Positions 1 to 8,328 are shown, counted from the stretch's first letter. The stretch is DNA of 39,533 nucleotides from Actinomycetota bacterium (GCA_018898235.1 JAHIJU010000101.1:1-39533); one strand, 5' to 3'. Numbers and translations are program-made. The notes: generated from the sequence alone by a model not told the origin.

Positions 1-1633
1 CCTCGCCGTCGGCGGCCAGGACGTCCACCAGGGCCATCCGGCCGGCGGTCACCGTGCCGGTCTTGTCGAGCACGACGGTGTCGACGGCGCGTGTGCGTTC
101 GAGCACCTGCGGGCCCTTGATGAGGATGCCGAGCTGGGCGCCGCGGCCGGTGCCGACCAGCAGGGCCGTCGGGGTCGCCAGCCCGAGTGCGCACGGGCAC
201 GCGATGATCAGCACCGCGACGGCGGCCGTGAACGCGGCCTGGGTGCCGGCCCCGGACACCAGCCACACGATGAGTGTGAGCACGGCCAGGCCGAGCACGA
301 TGGGGACGAACACCGCCGAGATCCGGTCGGCGAGCCGCTGCACGGGCGCCTTGCCGGTCTGGGCGCGGGCGACCAGCCGCCCGATCTGCGCGAGCTGGGT
401 CGCCTCGCCGACGGCGGTGGCCCGCACCACGAGGTGGCCGGAGGTGTTGAGGGTGGCCCCCACGACCTCGTCGCCCGGACCGACCTCGACGGGAACCGGT
501 TCGCCGGTGAGCAGGGAGGCGTCGACGGCCGAGGCGCCCTCGACGACCACCCCGTCGGTGGCGACCTTCTCGCCCGGGCGGACCGCGAACAGGTCGCCGA
601 CGGCCAGTCGCTCGACGGGGACCCGCTGCTCGGTGCGCCGCCCGTCCGGGTCTGCGACCAGGAGCGCGACGTCCTTGGCGCCCAGGTCGAGCAGGGCACG
701 CAGGGCGTCGCCGGCCCGGCGGCGGGCGCGGTGCTCGGCATACCGGCCGGTGAGCAGGAACGTGGTGACGACGGCCGCGACCTCGAAGTAGAGCTCGGGG
801 GTGCCGTGCTGACCGGCCCCGGCCCGCGGCCAGAGCGTCGGCGTCATGGTCATGCCGAGCATCCCGGCACCGCCGAGCAGCAGCGCCCACAGCGACCAGC
901 CGGTCGCGGCGATGATGCCGATCGAGACCAGGGTGTCCATGGTCGACGAGCCGTGCCGGGCCGCGCGGGCCGCGGCGCGGTGGAACGGCCACGCCGACCA
1001 GGTGGCGACGGGCAGGGCGAGCGCCGCGACCACCCACTGCCAGCCACGGAACTGTAGGGCCGGGACCATCGACAGGGCCACGACGGGGACGGCGAGCACG
1101 ACGGCGACGCGGAGCCGACGTGCCAGGTCCTGCCCACGGTCGCGGGTCGGCGCGGAGGTGTCGGCGGTCGGCTCCATCGACTCGCCAGGGCCCATCGAGT
1201 GCCCGGCCATCGAGTGCCCGGACAGGGCGTGCTCGAGATCGTCGTGCCCGTCGGAACCGTGCCCGTCGGGACCGTGCCCGTCGTGCTCAGGCGAACCGGG
1301 CCCGTCGGGACCGTGCCCGTCGTGCTCAGGCGAACCGGGCCCGGTCGAGCCGGACGCCCCGGCGCGGGGGAGCGCCTCGGGCTCGGCCGCGACGCTGCGC
1401 AGCACGGTGGCGTCGTACCCGGCGGCGCGCACGGCCGCGACCAGCGCGTCGGGGTCGAGGGTGCCCGTCGCGTCGTCGTCGGCCACGGTGACGTGCGCGG
1501 TCTCCAGGGCGAGGTTGACGGTGGCCTGGGCGCCCGGCACCCGACCGAGCCGCTTCTCGACGCGCGCGACGCAGGACGCGCAGGTCATGCCCTCGATCGC
1601 GAGCTCGACCTCGACCGCCGGCCGAGCGGTCAC
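1..1633 (-). CDS. copA: Copper-translocating P1B-type ATPase (3' end outside window)
   Basis: Exports Cu(I) across the cytoplasmic membrane using ATP. 544 residues are visible; the remaining nucleotide-binding part and last helices lie off the left edge. Seen in order: an N-terminal heavy-metal-associated domain with GMTCASC (Cys18, Cys21); a long His/Gly/Asp-rich linker around residues 97-145; membrane segments; actuator motif TGEP at 376-379; the Cu-binding CPC in a helix at 479-481; and the phosphorylation motif DKTGT with Asp523. The GTG start at 1633 overlaps the copZ stop by 4 bp (GTGA), so the two are translationally coupled. CPC plus the HMA domain point to Cu(I) rather than Zn/Cd. 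The linker carries a 39-bp tandem duplication (see repeat). Confidence 0.95.
   Translation of the reverse strand, partial: MTARPAVEVELAIEGMTCASCVARVEKRLGRVPGAQATVNLALETAHVTVADDDATGTLDPDALVAAVRAAGYDATVLRSVAAEPEALPRAGASGSTGPGSPEHDGHGPDGPGSPEHDGHGPDGHGSDGHDDLEHALSGHSMAGHSMGPGESMEPTADTSAPTRDRGQDLARRLRVAVVLAVPVVALSMVPALQFRGWQWVVAALALPVATWSAWPFHRAAARAARHGSSTMDTLVSIGIIAATGWSLWALLLGGAGMLGMTMTPTLWPRAGAGQHGTPELYFEVAAVVTTFLLTGRYAEHRARRRAGDALRALLDLGAKDVALLVADPDGRRTEQRVPVERLAVGDLFAVRPGEKVATDGVVVEGASAVDASLLTGEPVPVEVGPGDEVVGATLNTSGHLVVRATAVGEATQLAQIGRLVARAQTGKAPVQRLADRISAVFVPIVLGLAVLTLIVWLVSGAGTQAAFTAAVAVLIIACPCALGLATPTALLVGTGRGAQLGILIKGPQVLERTRAVDTVVLDKTGTVTAGRMALVDVLAADGE
1261..1343. repeat. 39-bp tandem repeat inside the copA linker
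   Basis: The bases 1261-1304 recur exactly at 1300-1343 (period 39, about 2.1 copies). The period is a multiple of three, so copA stays in frame and the encoded unit, roughly PDGPGSPEHDGHG, is duplicated in the His-rich linker between the HMA domain and the first membrane helix. This looks like a recent slippage or unequal-exchange duplication adding metal-binding histidines. Confidence 0.9.
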
Positions 1634-1863
1634 AGCAACGAGCCCCGGGGGGTCAGCGCGTAGCCGGCCTCGTCGATGGCGGCAGCGATGGCCTCGTCGG
1701 ACAGGGGGGCGTCCGAGGTGACGACGACGGGGGACGAACCCCCGTTGACGAGCTCGATCTGTACCTCGGTGACGCCCGCGATGGCGGTGAGCTCGTTCGT
1801 CACGTGCTGCACGCAGTGACCGCAGGTCATGCCGTCGACGGAGAAGGTGGTGGTCTGGCTCAT
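1630..1863 (-). CDS. copZ: Copper chaperone CopZ (HMA domain)
   Basis: A 77-residue stand-alone heavy-metal-associated domain that carries Cu(I) in the cytoplasm and hands it to CopA. The metal site GMTCGHC (Cys14, Cys17) is at the usual place near the N-terminus, followed by the beta-alpha-beta-beta-alpha-beta pattern expected of the family; the length is typical. The ATG start is preceded by a good AGGAG ribosome-binding site 7 nt upstream. It overlaps copA by 4 bp at its 3' end and follows csoR by about 50 nt, so it is the middle gene of csoR-copZ-copA. Confidence 0.93.
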   Translation of the reverse strand: MSQTTTFSVDGMTCGHCVQHVTNELTAIAGVTEVQIELVNGGSSPVVVTSDAPLSDEAIAAAIDEAGYALTPRGSLL

Positions 1864-1914
1864 GGGTGCTCCTGGGGTGCGGGCCGCAGGGGTGTGCGGC
1901 GAGGGGGGTGGGGG

Positions 1915-2196
1915 CTAGCTGCGCACGAGGCGCGCGATGGCGTCCGCGGCCTCCTTGACCTTGGCCTGGCCGGCCTCGGGGGACTGCCGCGCCGCGTCGA
2001 CGACGCAGTGCGACAGGTGGTCCTCGACCAGGCCGATGCCGACGGCCTGCAGCGCCTTGGTCACGGCGGAGATCTGGGTGAGCACGTCGATGCAGTAGAC
2101 GTCCTGCTCGACCATGCTCTGGATCCCGCGGACCTGGCCCTCGATACGGCGCAGCCGCTTGAGGTAGGCGTCCTTGTCGTTCGTGTAGCCGTGCAC
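1915..2196 (-). CDS. csoR: Copper-sensing transcriptional repressor CsoR
   Basis: A 93-residue four-helix-bundle repressor that leaves DNA when it binds Cu(I). The diagnostic ligand set is present: Cys35, His60 and Cys64 (in VYCID and LSHC), which match Cys36/His61/Cys65 of Mycobacterium tuberculosis CsoR, so it is a copper sensor rather than a nickel (RcnR) or persulfide (CstR) homologue. I chose the GTG at 2196 because GGGAGG lies 4 nt upstream. An in-frame ATG at 2223 would start within the operator and has no Shine-Dalgarno sequence. It is first in the copper operon and very likely autoregulated through the palindrome at 2222-2238. Confidence 0.93.
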   Translation of the reverse strand: MHGYTNDKDAYLKRLRRIEGQVRGIQSMVEQDVYCIDVLTQISAVTKALQAVGIGLVEDHLSHCVVDAARQSPEAGQAKVKEAADAIARLVRS

Positions 2197-2221
2197 GGGA
2201 CCTCCCTGGGAGGACCCCACC

Positions 2222-2238
2222 ATACCCCTCGGGGGTAT
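2222..2238. promoter_or_regulatory. CsoR-type operator
   Basis: ATACCCC and GGGGTAT form a perfect 7-bp inverted repeat around a 3-bp centre. G/C tracts flanked by TA are the known form of CsoR sites. The site lies 26 nt before the csoR start and 8 nt after the upstream regulator's stop codon, the expected place for autoregulation of csoR-copZ-copA. Confidence 0.85.
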
Positions 2239-2245
2239 GCGGTGC

Positions 2246-3001
2246 TCAGTTGGCCGCGGCGAACCACCGCAGGGCCGCGGCGACCCGGCGGTTGCGGGCG
2301 GGGTCGTCGCGCTGCAGGCCCAGCTTGGAGAACACCGCCGAGACACAGCCCTCCACCGTCTTGGGCGACAGACCGAGGATCTCGGCGATCCCGACGTTCG
2401 AGTACCCCTGACCCAGCAGTGCGTGCACCGACCGTTCGGTCGGGGTGAGCGGGGCGGCGGTCCCGCTGCGACGGGACGGGCCCTCGCACAGCTGTCGCAG
2501 GTGCTCCAGCACGACGTCGACATCGGCGAGCCCGGCCAGGTCCAGCACCACCAGCCGCCCGCGGCGGGAGGTCCGGCGCAGGTGCGTGACGGCCCCGCCG
2601 ACGGTCGCCGATGCGGTGGCCGTGGTCCCGGCCGGCCGCTCGGCGAGCGCCGAGGTCCGCCGGGCCGACGACGTCGCGGACGCGGTCGGACGCGACCAGC
2701 CACGGGGGTCCGGCCGGCCCGGACCCGGTGCCGCGGTACGCACCGGCGGCGCCGGACGGACACCCTCGTGCAGCGCCACCACGGATGTCCCGCGGATGAG
2801 CAGGGCGCTCAGGGCCTGCGGGTCGTGCCGCGGGTCCGCGACCAGGACGAGCCCGTGCACCGGTGTCTGCGTGTCGAGCTCACGCAGCGTCGCCGCCTCG
2901 GCGGGCACCGCGACCCCGCGCAACCGCAGCTGCAGCGCCAAGCCCTGCCGGACCACCGGGGCCGTGGCCACCACCGCCACGCCGAGTGCTCGTTCCACCA
3001 C
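2246..3001 (-). CDS. LuxR-family regulator with degenerate receiver
   Basis: A 251-residue regulator. The C-terminal 67 residues (185-251) are a GerE/LuxR helix-turn-helix: it opens with LTPTE, has the recognition-helix region LSPKTVE, and ends in the usual dimerisation helix. The N-terminal region (about 1-75) has receiver-like alternation of hydrophobic strands, but I cannot find a clean acidic pocket or phosphorylated Asp, so it may be a pseudo-receiver. A Pro/Ala/Arg/Thr-rich linker follows. The GTG at 3001 was chosen for the GGAGG 5 nt upstream; an in-frame start at 3061 is possible. No sensor kinase is adjacent. It sits between hemB and csoR on the same strand, so it could regulate either or neither. 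Confidence 0.75.
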   Translation of the reverse strand: MVERALGVAVVATAPVVRQGLALQLRLRGVAVPAEAATLRELDTQTPVHGLVLVADPRHDPQALSALLIRGTSVVALHEGVRPAPPVRTAAPGPGRPDPRGWSRPTASATSSARRTSALAERPAGTTATASATVGGAVTHLRRTSRRGRLVVLDLAGLADVDVVLEHLRQLCEGPSRRSGTAAPLTPTERSVHALLGQGYSNVGIAEILGLSPKTVEGCVSAVFSKLGLQRDDPARNRRVAAALRWFAAAN

Positions 3002-3112
3002 GTCCACCTCCCGCCGCACGGACCGGGGTCCGCCGGGCCGACCGCCGACCCACGCCAGCAAGGAGCGGGGGAAACCCCGACAGATACCTGTGGGCGGTGA
3101 CCAGTTCGCAGG

Positions 3113-4108
3113 TCAGAGGCCGCGGCTCTCGTCCCACCACCCGGCGAGCTCGAGCGCCCAGTAGGTGAGCACGTGGTCGGCGCCCGCCCGGACGATGCTC
3201 AGCACCGACTCCTCGACGGCGCGACGGCGGTCGATCCAGCCCTGCGCCGCGGCGGCCTCGACCATCGAGTACTCGCCGGAGACCTGGTAGGCCGCGACCG
3301 GCACGGTGGAGACGGCCGCGACATCGGCCAGGATGTCGAGGTACGACATGGCCGGTTTCACCATCACCAGGTCGGCGCCCTCGGCGATGTCGAGCTCGAC
3401 CTCCAGGAGGGCCTCGCGGCGGTTGGCCGGGTCCATCTGATAGGCCCGGCGGTCACCCACCAGGGTCGAGGCGACGGCCTCCCGGAACGGGCCGTAGAAC
3501 GCGCTCGCGTACTTCGCGGCGTAGGCCAGGATCGCGACCTCGGTGCGGCCGTCGGCGTCCAGCGCATCGCGCACCGCGCCGACCTGGCCATCCATCATCC
3601 CGGACAGGCCCAGCACGTGGGCGCCCGCCGCGGCCTGGGCCCGAGCCATCTCGACGTAGCGCACCAGGGTCGCGTCGTTGTCGACCCGACCGGCGGCATC
3701 GAGCACCCCGCAGTGCCCGTGGTCGGTGAACTCGTCGAGGCACAGATCGGCCTGCACGACGAGGGCGTCGCCCACCTCGGCGACCAGGTCCTCGATGGCC
3801 AGGTTGAGGATGCCGTCCGGGTCGGACGCGCCGGATCCGGTCGCATCGCGCATCTGCGGGACGCCGAACAGCATGACGGCGCCCAGCCCGGCCTCGGCTG
3901 CCTGCACCGCGACCCGGCGCAACGAGTCCCGGGTGTGCTGCACGACGCCGGGCATGGAGGCGACCGGCACCGGCTCGTCGATCCCGTCGCGCACGAACAG
4001 CGGCAGGCTCAGCATCGCGGGGACGACGCGGGTCTGGGCGGCCATGCGGCGCAGCGCGGGGGTGGCACGCAGCCGGCGCGGCCGGACCCGTCCGGGAACG
4101 GAGGTCAT
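3113..4108 (-). CDS. hemB: Delta-aminolevulinic acid dehydratase (porphobilinogen synthase)
   Basis: Condenses two 5-aminolevulinate molecules to porphobilinogen. 331 residues, normal for the family. Both Schiff-base lysines are visible: Lys199 in AAKYASAFYGPFR and Lys251 in MVKPAMSYLD. The metal-site segment reads DLCLDEFTDHGHCG (121-134), with Cys123, His132 and Cys133. The segment that is usually APS-x-MMDG reads GLSGMMDG here (167-174), a small departure from family norm. The start ATG overlaps the hemD stop (ATGA). It is the last hem gene of the operon read from hemE. Confidence 0.96.
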   Translation of the reverse strand: MTSVPGRVRPRRLRATPALRRMAAQTRVVPAMLSLPLFVRDGIDEPVPVASMPGVVQHTRDSLRRVAVQAAEAGLGAVMLFGVPQMRDATGSGASDPDGILNLAIEDLVAEVGDALVVQADLCLDEFTDHGHCGVLDAAGRVDNDATLVRYVEMARAQAAAGAHVLGLSGMMDGQVGAVRDALDADGRTEVAILAYAAKYASAFYGPFREAVASTLVGDRRAYQMDPANRREALLEVELDIAEGADLVMVKPAMSYLDILADVAAVSTVPVAAYQVSGEYSMVEAAAAQGWIDRRRAVEESVLSIVRAGADHVLTYWALELAGWWDESRGL

Positions 4109-4926
4109 GTGGGGTCCTTCCAGTGGTCGACCAGCGCCCGGACGAGCGCCGGCAGGGTCGGGGTGGGGCTCAGCACGTCGACCCGCAGGCCGAGCGCGCG
4201 GACGGCCGCGGCCGTGGTCGGCCCGAGGCAGGCGACCAGCGTGGCCGCGGGCGGGGGCCCGAGGGCGTCGAGCACGGCCCGCGCGGTGCTGGGCGAGGTG
4301 AGCAGCACGGCGTCGATGCGGCCCGCGGACCAGTCCCGCACGAGGTCGGCGGGCGGCGGTGCGGCCGGGACCGTCCGGTAGACGATGACGTCCTCGACCT
4401 CGACCCCCGCGGCGTGCAGCCCGTCGGTCAGCACGGGGGCGGCCAGGTCGCCGCGGGCGAACAGCACGCGGGAGCCGCGGGCGGCGCGCGCCAGCGGCCC
4501 GACCAGCCCGGCCGCGCCGGAGCCCGGACTCGGTGCCGGGCCCGGGACCAGGGCCGGCACCGAGTCCGGCACCAGGGCCGGGACCCCCAGGGCCTCCAGG
4601 GCCGCGGCCGTTGCGGAACCGACCGCGGCCACCCGGGACCCGCCCAGCACGGCCGCCAGCCCGGTGCGGCCCAGCGCACGGGCGCGCTCGTCGAGCGCCC
4701 GCACACCGGCCGCGCTCGTGACGGCCAGCCAGCCGAACCGCCCCGCCTCCAGCGCTGCCAGTGCCGCATCCAGCGGGCCGAGCTGCTCGGGCGGGACGAC
4801 GGAGACGAACGGCACGACGAGCGGGACGGCGCCCGCGGCGACGAGTGCGTCCACGGCATGCACGGACGAGCCGGCGGTGCCCGGCACCAGCACCCGGCGC
4901 CCGGCTGTCACCGAGTCCTGGTTCAC
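4105..4926 (-). CDS. hemD: Uroporphyrinogen-III synthase
   Basis: Cyclises hydroxymethylbilane with inversion of ring D to give uroporphyrinogen III. 273 residues forming the two-lobed HemD fold; the family is poorly conserved in sequence, and identification rests on the fold-like pattern (VTSAAGVRAL, LLTSPSTARAVLDAL, CLGPTTAAAVRALG) together with its place directly after hemC. The GTG start at 4926 overlaps the hemC stop by 4 bp (GTGA), and its stop overlaps the hemB start (ATGA). It is a stand-alone HemD, not fused to a uroporphyrinogen methyltransferase as in Streptomyces or Mycobacterium. A Pro/Gly-rich insertion lies in the middle, around residues 122-140. Confidence 0.93.
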   Translation of the reverse strand: MNQDSVTAGRRVLVPGTAGSSVHAVDALVAAGAVPLVVPFVSVVPPEQLGPLDAALAALEAGRFGWLAVTSAAGVRALDERARALGRTGLAAVLGGSRVAAVGSATAAALEALGVPALVPDSVPALVPGPAPSPGSGAAGLVGPLARAARGSRVLFARGDLAAPVLTDGLHAAGVEVEDVIVYRTVPAAPPPADLVRDWSAGRIDAVLLTSPSTARAVLDALGPPPAATLVACLGPTTAAAVRALGLRVDVLSPTPTLPALVRALVDHWKDPT

Positions 4927-5867
4927 GTCACGACCAGATCGGCCGCCCCCGCGTCGAGCAGCAGATCGGCGACGTGGCGGCCGAGGGCTTCGGCGGCGGC
5001 GACGTCGGCCACGACCCTGGTCTCGGTGCGGCGCAGCACGAGCGACCCGTCGACGGCGGCCACCACGGCGTCCAGCTCGAACCCGCCCGGCACCGCCCGG
5101 GCGAGCGCGCCGACCGGTGCCGTGCAGCCCGCCTCGAGCCTGACCAGCAGCGCCCGTTCGGCCGTCACGGCCAGTCGCGTCGCCGGGTCGTCGAGCCTGG
5201 CCAGCGCGGCGGCCAGCGCCCCGGCGGCCGGACCGCGGTCCTCGGCCCGGATCTCGACGGCCAGCGCGCCCTGACCGGGCGCCGGCAGCATCTGCGCTGG
5301 ACTGAACGTCTGGCCCACCGCATCCAGCCGTCCGAGCCGGGCCAGTCCGGCCCGCGCCAGCACCACGGCCGCGAGGTCGCCGTCTGGGCCGAGCGCCCTG
5401 GCCAGCCGGGTGCCGACGTTCCCGCGCAGGTCGACCACCTGCAGATCCGGCCGCAGCGCCCGCAGCTGCGCGGCCCGCCGGGGTGAGCCGGTGCCGACCG
5501 TCGCGCCGGGTGGCAGATCGTCCAGCCGGGCGCCACCGGCGCTGCACAGCACGTCGCGCGGATCGGCGCGCGGCGGGACGGCCGCGACCACCAGCCCGGG
5601 GGTGGCGGCCGTGGGCAGGTCCTTGAGCGAGTGCACCGCCAGGTCGCAGCGCCCGTCGAGCAGGGCCTCGCGCAGTGCGGCGGCGAACACCCCGGTGCCG
5701 CCGAGGCTGCTCAGCGGACCGGTCGCGACATCGCCGTGGGTCGTGATCCGCACCGTGTCGACCCGGAGGCCCAGCTCGCGCAGGGCGTCGGCGACATGGC
5801 CCGTCTGGGTCAGTGCCAGCTCGCTCGCGCGGGTTCCGACCAGCACGGCGGCGTCCTCGTCGGTCAC
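4923..5867 (-). CDS. hemC: Porphobilinogen deaminase (hydroxymethylbilane synthase)
   Basis: Polymerises four porphobilinogens into hydroxymethylbilane. 314 residues from the GTG at 5867. The cofactor-attachment cysteine is Cys248 in LEAGCTAPVGA, and the substrate-binding arginines lie in the GTGSPRRAAQL and LRGNVGTRL segments (126-155); HSLKDLP (79-85) is the classic catalytic Asp region. An upstream in-frame ATG at 5903 would overlap hemG and add an unrelated Arg/Ala/Pro tail, so I prefer the GTG, which lies 4 nt after the hemG stop and aligns with the usual family start. Confidence 0.95.
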   Translation of the reverse strand: MTDEDAAVLVGTRASELALTQTGHVADALRELGLRVDTVRITTHGDVATGPLSSLGGTGVFAAALREALLDGRCDLAVHSLKDLPTAATPGLVVAAVPPRADPRDVLCSAGGARLDDLPPGATVGTGSPRRAAQLRALRPDLQVVDLRGNVGTRLARALGPDGDLAAVVLARAGLARLGRLDAVGQTFSPAQMLPAPGQGALAVEIRAEDRGPAAGALAAALARLDDPATRLAVTAERALLVRLEAGCTAPVGALARAVPGGFELDAVVAAVDGSLVLRRTETRVVADVAAAEALGRHVADLLLDAGAADLVVT

Positions 5868-5871
5868 GGGA

Positions 5872-7239
5872 TCACGCCACGCGGGCGGCCGCGCCGCGCG
5901 CATCCTCGACCACGGCCGCCAGCCCGGTCCCGGCCACCCACGCCCCGGTGATCGTCAGCCCGGGCAGGTCGGCGGCGACGGCGCGCACCTGCGCGACCGC
6001 GTCCCGGTGGGCGGCGCTCGGCCGCGGTAGCGCCTGCGTCCAGCGCACGACGTCGGCCGCGACGAGCCGCTCGGCGTCCAGCGGCAGGCCGAGCAGGTGG
6101 CTCGCATCGGCCATGGCCAGCTCGACGAGCTGGCCATGGTCCTCCGGCAGCGCGGCGGTCTGCTCGCCGCCGCGCCCGTACGACAGGCGCAGCACATGAC
6201 GACCCGGACCGGCCGCGCGGGCCAGCCACGGCCACTTCGCGGTCGCGTGGGTGAGCGCCTTGGCCCGCACCCCCTCGACCCCGGGGGCGACGAGCACGCC
6301 GGTTCCGCGCGGGGCGGCGTCCAGCCGGGGGTCGTCGAGGACGAGGGTCACCAGCACCACCGGCGCGCCCTGGTCGAGCGTGACCTCGGACAGCCCGGGC
6401 AGGCCGGTGAGCACGGGCGCGGCCAGCACCAGGTGCTCGGCCACCAGCGCCCCGTTCACAAGGTCGACGCGCCAGCCGTCCGCCGTGCGGTGCACCGCGG
6501 ACGCCCGCTGCCGCGTGCGGATCTCGCCGGCGTGCGCCCGCAGGTCGGCGACCAGGGCGTCGGTGAGCCCGTGGATGCCGCCGTCGAGCCCGCACACCGC
6601 CGAACCCGCCGGTGCCGAGGCCGAGACGGTGCCGACCGCGCGGGCCAGGGACCCGTGGGCGCCCGGCAGTGCCGCCGCGAGGTGCGGGGCGACGGCGTCG
6701 AGCGCGATCGTGTCGGGGTCGGCGGCGTGGATGCCACCGACCACGGGGCGGACGAGGCGGTCGACCACGCGGCGGCCCATCCGCGCCTGCACGAGGGAGC
6801 CGAGGGTGTTCGCGTCGGCGCCGACGCGGGCCGGTGCGACCAGGTCGAACGAGGCGCGGACCGAGCCCCACAGGCCGATCGTGCCGCGGACGTCGGCGCT
6901 GAACGGGTGCGCCGGCAACCCGAGGACGCCCGTGCGCGGCAGCGGGTGCGGGCCGGTGGTCAGCTCGACCCAGGCTCCGGTCGGCGACGGGGTGCAGATC
7001 TGGTCGTGCAGGCCCAGGTCGTCGAGCAGGGCGGCGACCGTGCCGGACCGGGTGGCGAACGAATCGGCCCCGGCGTCGAGCACCAGCCCGGCGACGGTGT
7101 GCGAGCGGACCGACCCGCCGGGGGCGTCGCGGCCTTCGAGCAGCACGGTGCGGTGCCCGGCCCGCGCGAGGTCCCGGGCCGCGACCAGCCCGCTGATCCC
7201 ACCCCCGACGACGACGGCGTCCACGTGTTCGAGGCTCAT
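5872..7239 (-). CDS. hemG: HemY-type protoporphyrinogen/coproporphyrinogen oxidase
   Basis: FAD- and oxygen-dependent oxidation of a porphyrinogen to the porphyrin. 455 residues. The N-terminus has the dinucleotide-binding GxGxxG (Gly12, Gly14, Gly17) and Glu35 for the ribose. The conserved C-terminal FAD segment is seen in ITGAWVAGTGLAAVVEDA. In actinobacteria HemY-type enzymes often act on coproporphyrinogen III (CgoX); sequence alone does not settle which substrate is used here. The ATG at 7239 overlaps the hemE stop (ATGA). The order hemE-hemG-hemC-hemD-hemB indicates one transcript. Confidence 0.93.
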   Translation of the reverse strand: MSLEHVDAVVVGGGISGLVAARDLARAGHRTVLLEGRDAPGGSVRSHTVAGLVLDAGADSFATRSGTVAALLDDLGLHDQICTPSPTGAWVELTTGPHPLPRTGVLGLPAHPFSADVRGTIGLWGSVRASFDLVAPARVGADANTLGSLVQARMGRRVVDRLVRPVVGGIHAADPDTIALDAVAPHLAAALPGAHGSLARAVGTVSASAPAGSAVCGLDGGIHGLTDALVADLRAHAGEIRTRQRASAVHRTADGWRVDLVNGALVAEHLVLAAPVLTGLPGLSEVTLDQGAPVVLVTLVLDDPRLDAAPRGTGVLVAPGVEGVRAKALTHATAKWPWLARAAGPGRHVLRLSYGRGGEQTAALPEDHGQLVELAMADASHLLGLPLDAERLVAADVVRWTQALPRPSAAHRDAVAQVRAVAADLPGLTITGAWVAGTGLAAVVEDARGAAARVA

Positions 7240-8297
7240 AGCGAGTGCACCAGCTCCACGACGTGGGTCAGCACGTCGGGGTCGGTGTCCGGCGGGACAC
7301 CGTGCCCCAGGTTGACGACGTGCGCCGGGGCCGCGCGGCCGCGGTCGACGACGTCCCGCACATGGGCCTCCAGCACCGGCCACGGCGCAGCGAGCAGGGC
7401 CGGGTCGATGTTCCCCTGCAGCGGGACGGCTCCGCCGAGCCGGCGGTTCGCCTCGTCCAGCGGGACGCGGTGGTCGACGCCGACGACATCGGCGCCGGCG
7501 TCCCGCAGGGCGGGCAGCAGCTCGCCCGTGCCGGTGCCGAAGTGGACGCTCGGCACCCCGGCCTCGCGCACCGAGGTGAGCACGCGGGCCGAGGCGCCCT
7601 GCACATGGGCCCGGTAGTCGGCGGCCGACAACGAGCCGACCCAGGAGTCGAAGAGCTGGGCGGCGCGCGCCCCGGCCGCGATCTGCGCGCGCAGGAAGGC
7701 GGCACTGAGCGTGCTGGTCACGTCCATGAGCAGCGCCCAGGCGGTGGGGTCGGTGTGCATCAGCCGTCGGGCCGCCAGGTGGTCCCGGGAAGGGCCGCCC
7801 TCGACCAGGTAGGCGGCCAGGGTGAACGGCGCGCCGGCGAACCCGATGAGCGGCGTCCCGCCGAGCAGCCGGACCGCCTCGCTGACGCCGGCGGTGATGG
7901 GGGCGAGCCGTTGGTCGTCGAGCCGCGCGGTGTCGGCCAGCGCGGCCACCTGCGCGCGGGTGCGCACGGGTGCGCCGAACACCGGTCCGACGCCGGGCTC
8001 GATCCGCACGTCGACCCCGGCCAGGGCCAGCGGCACGACGATGTCGGAGAAGAAGATCGCGGCGTCCACCTGGTGCCTGCGCACCGGCTGGACCGTCAGC
8101 TCGGCGGCGAGGTCCGGGTCGAGACAGGCGTCCAGCATGGCGTGCCCGGCGCGTGCGGCGCGGTACTCCGGCAACGAGCGCCCGGCCTGCCGCATGAACC
8201 ACACGGGCAGCCGTTCCGGACGACGCCCGGAGAATGCCTCCAGCAGCGCACTATTTGACGCCGCGTCATATCCTTTGTCGACGTCGAGAATGGCCAC
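7236..8297 (-). CDS. hemE: Uroporphyrinogen decarboxylase
   Basis: Removes four carboxyl groups from uroporphyrinogen III to give coproporphyrinogen III. 353 residues. The N-terminal signature PVWFMRQAGRSLPEYR is at residues 31-46 (Arg36, Arg40), with further matches in GFAGAPFTLAAYLVEGG and near FGTGTGELLP. The GTG at 8297 lacks an obvious Shine-Dalgarno sequence, so the message may be leaderless or the start may be slightly different; no better in-frame start lies between it and the signature. Codons 10-14 coincide with the palindrome at 8256-8268. First gene of the hem operon. Confidence 0.94.
   Translation of the reverse strand: MAILDVDKGYDAASNSALLEAFSGRRPERLPVWFMRQAGRSLPEYRAARAGHAMLDACLDPDLAAELTVQPVRRHQVDAAIFFSDIVVPLALAGVDVRIEPGVGPVFGAPVRTRAQVAALADTARLDDQRLAPITAGVSEAVRLLGGTPLIGFAGAPFTLAAYLVEGGPSRDHLAARRLMHTDPTAWALLMDVTSTLSAAFLRAQIAAGARAAQLFDSWVGSLSAADYRAHVQGASARVLTSVREAGVPSVHFGTGTGELLPALRDAGADVVGVDHRVPLDEANRRLGGAVPLQGNIDPALLAAPWPVLEAHVRDVVDRGRAAPAHVVNLGHGVPPDTDPDVLTHVVELVHSL
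8256..8268. promoter_or_regulatory. Candidate hem operator, copy 1 (in 5' end of hemE)
   Basis: TGACGCCGCGTCA is a perfect 6+1+6 palindrome about 30-40 bp inside the assigned hemE start. The same element, slightly diverged, occurs twice before hemA (12655-12667 and 12764-12776). The surrounding bases are unusually A/T-rich for this genome. A role as a binding site is inferred. Confidence 0.45.
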
Positions 8298-8328
8298 GAC
8301 GTCATTGTGCCCGACATTTGAATGCGCC

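Noticed and set aside
2197..2763. Longer CsoR with an N-terminal extension
   Set aside because: The extension runs through the operator and antiparallel frames of the LuxR gene, has Arg/Pro-rich random composition, and the internal GTG has a good ribosome-binding site.
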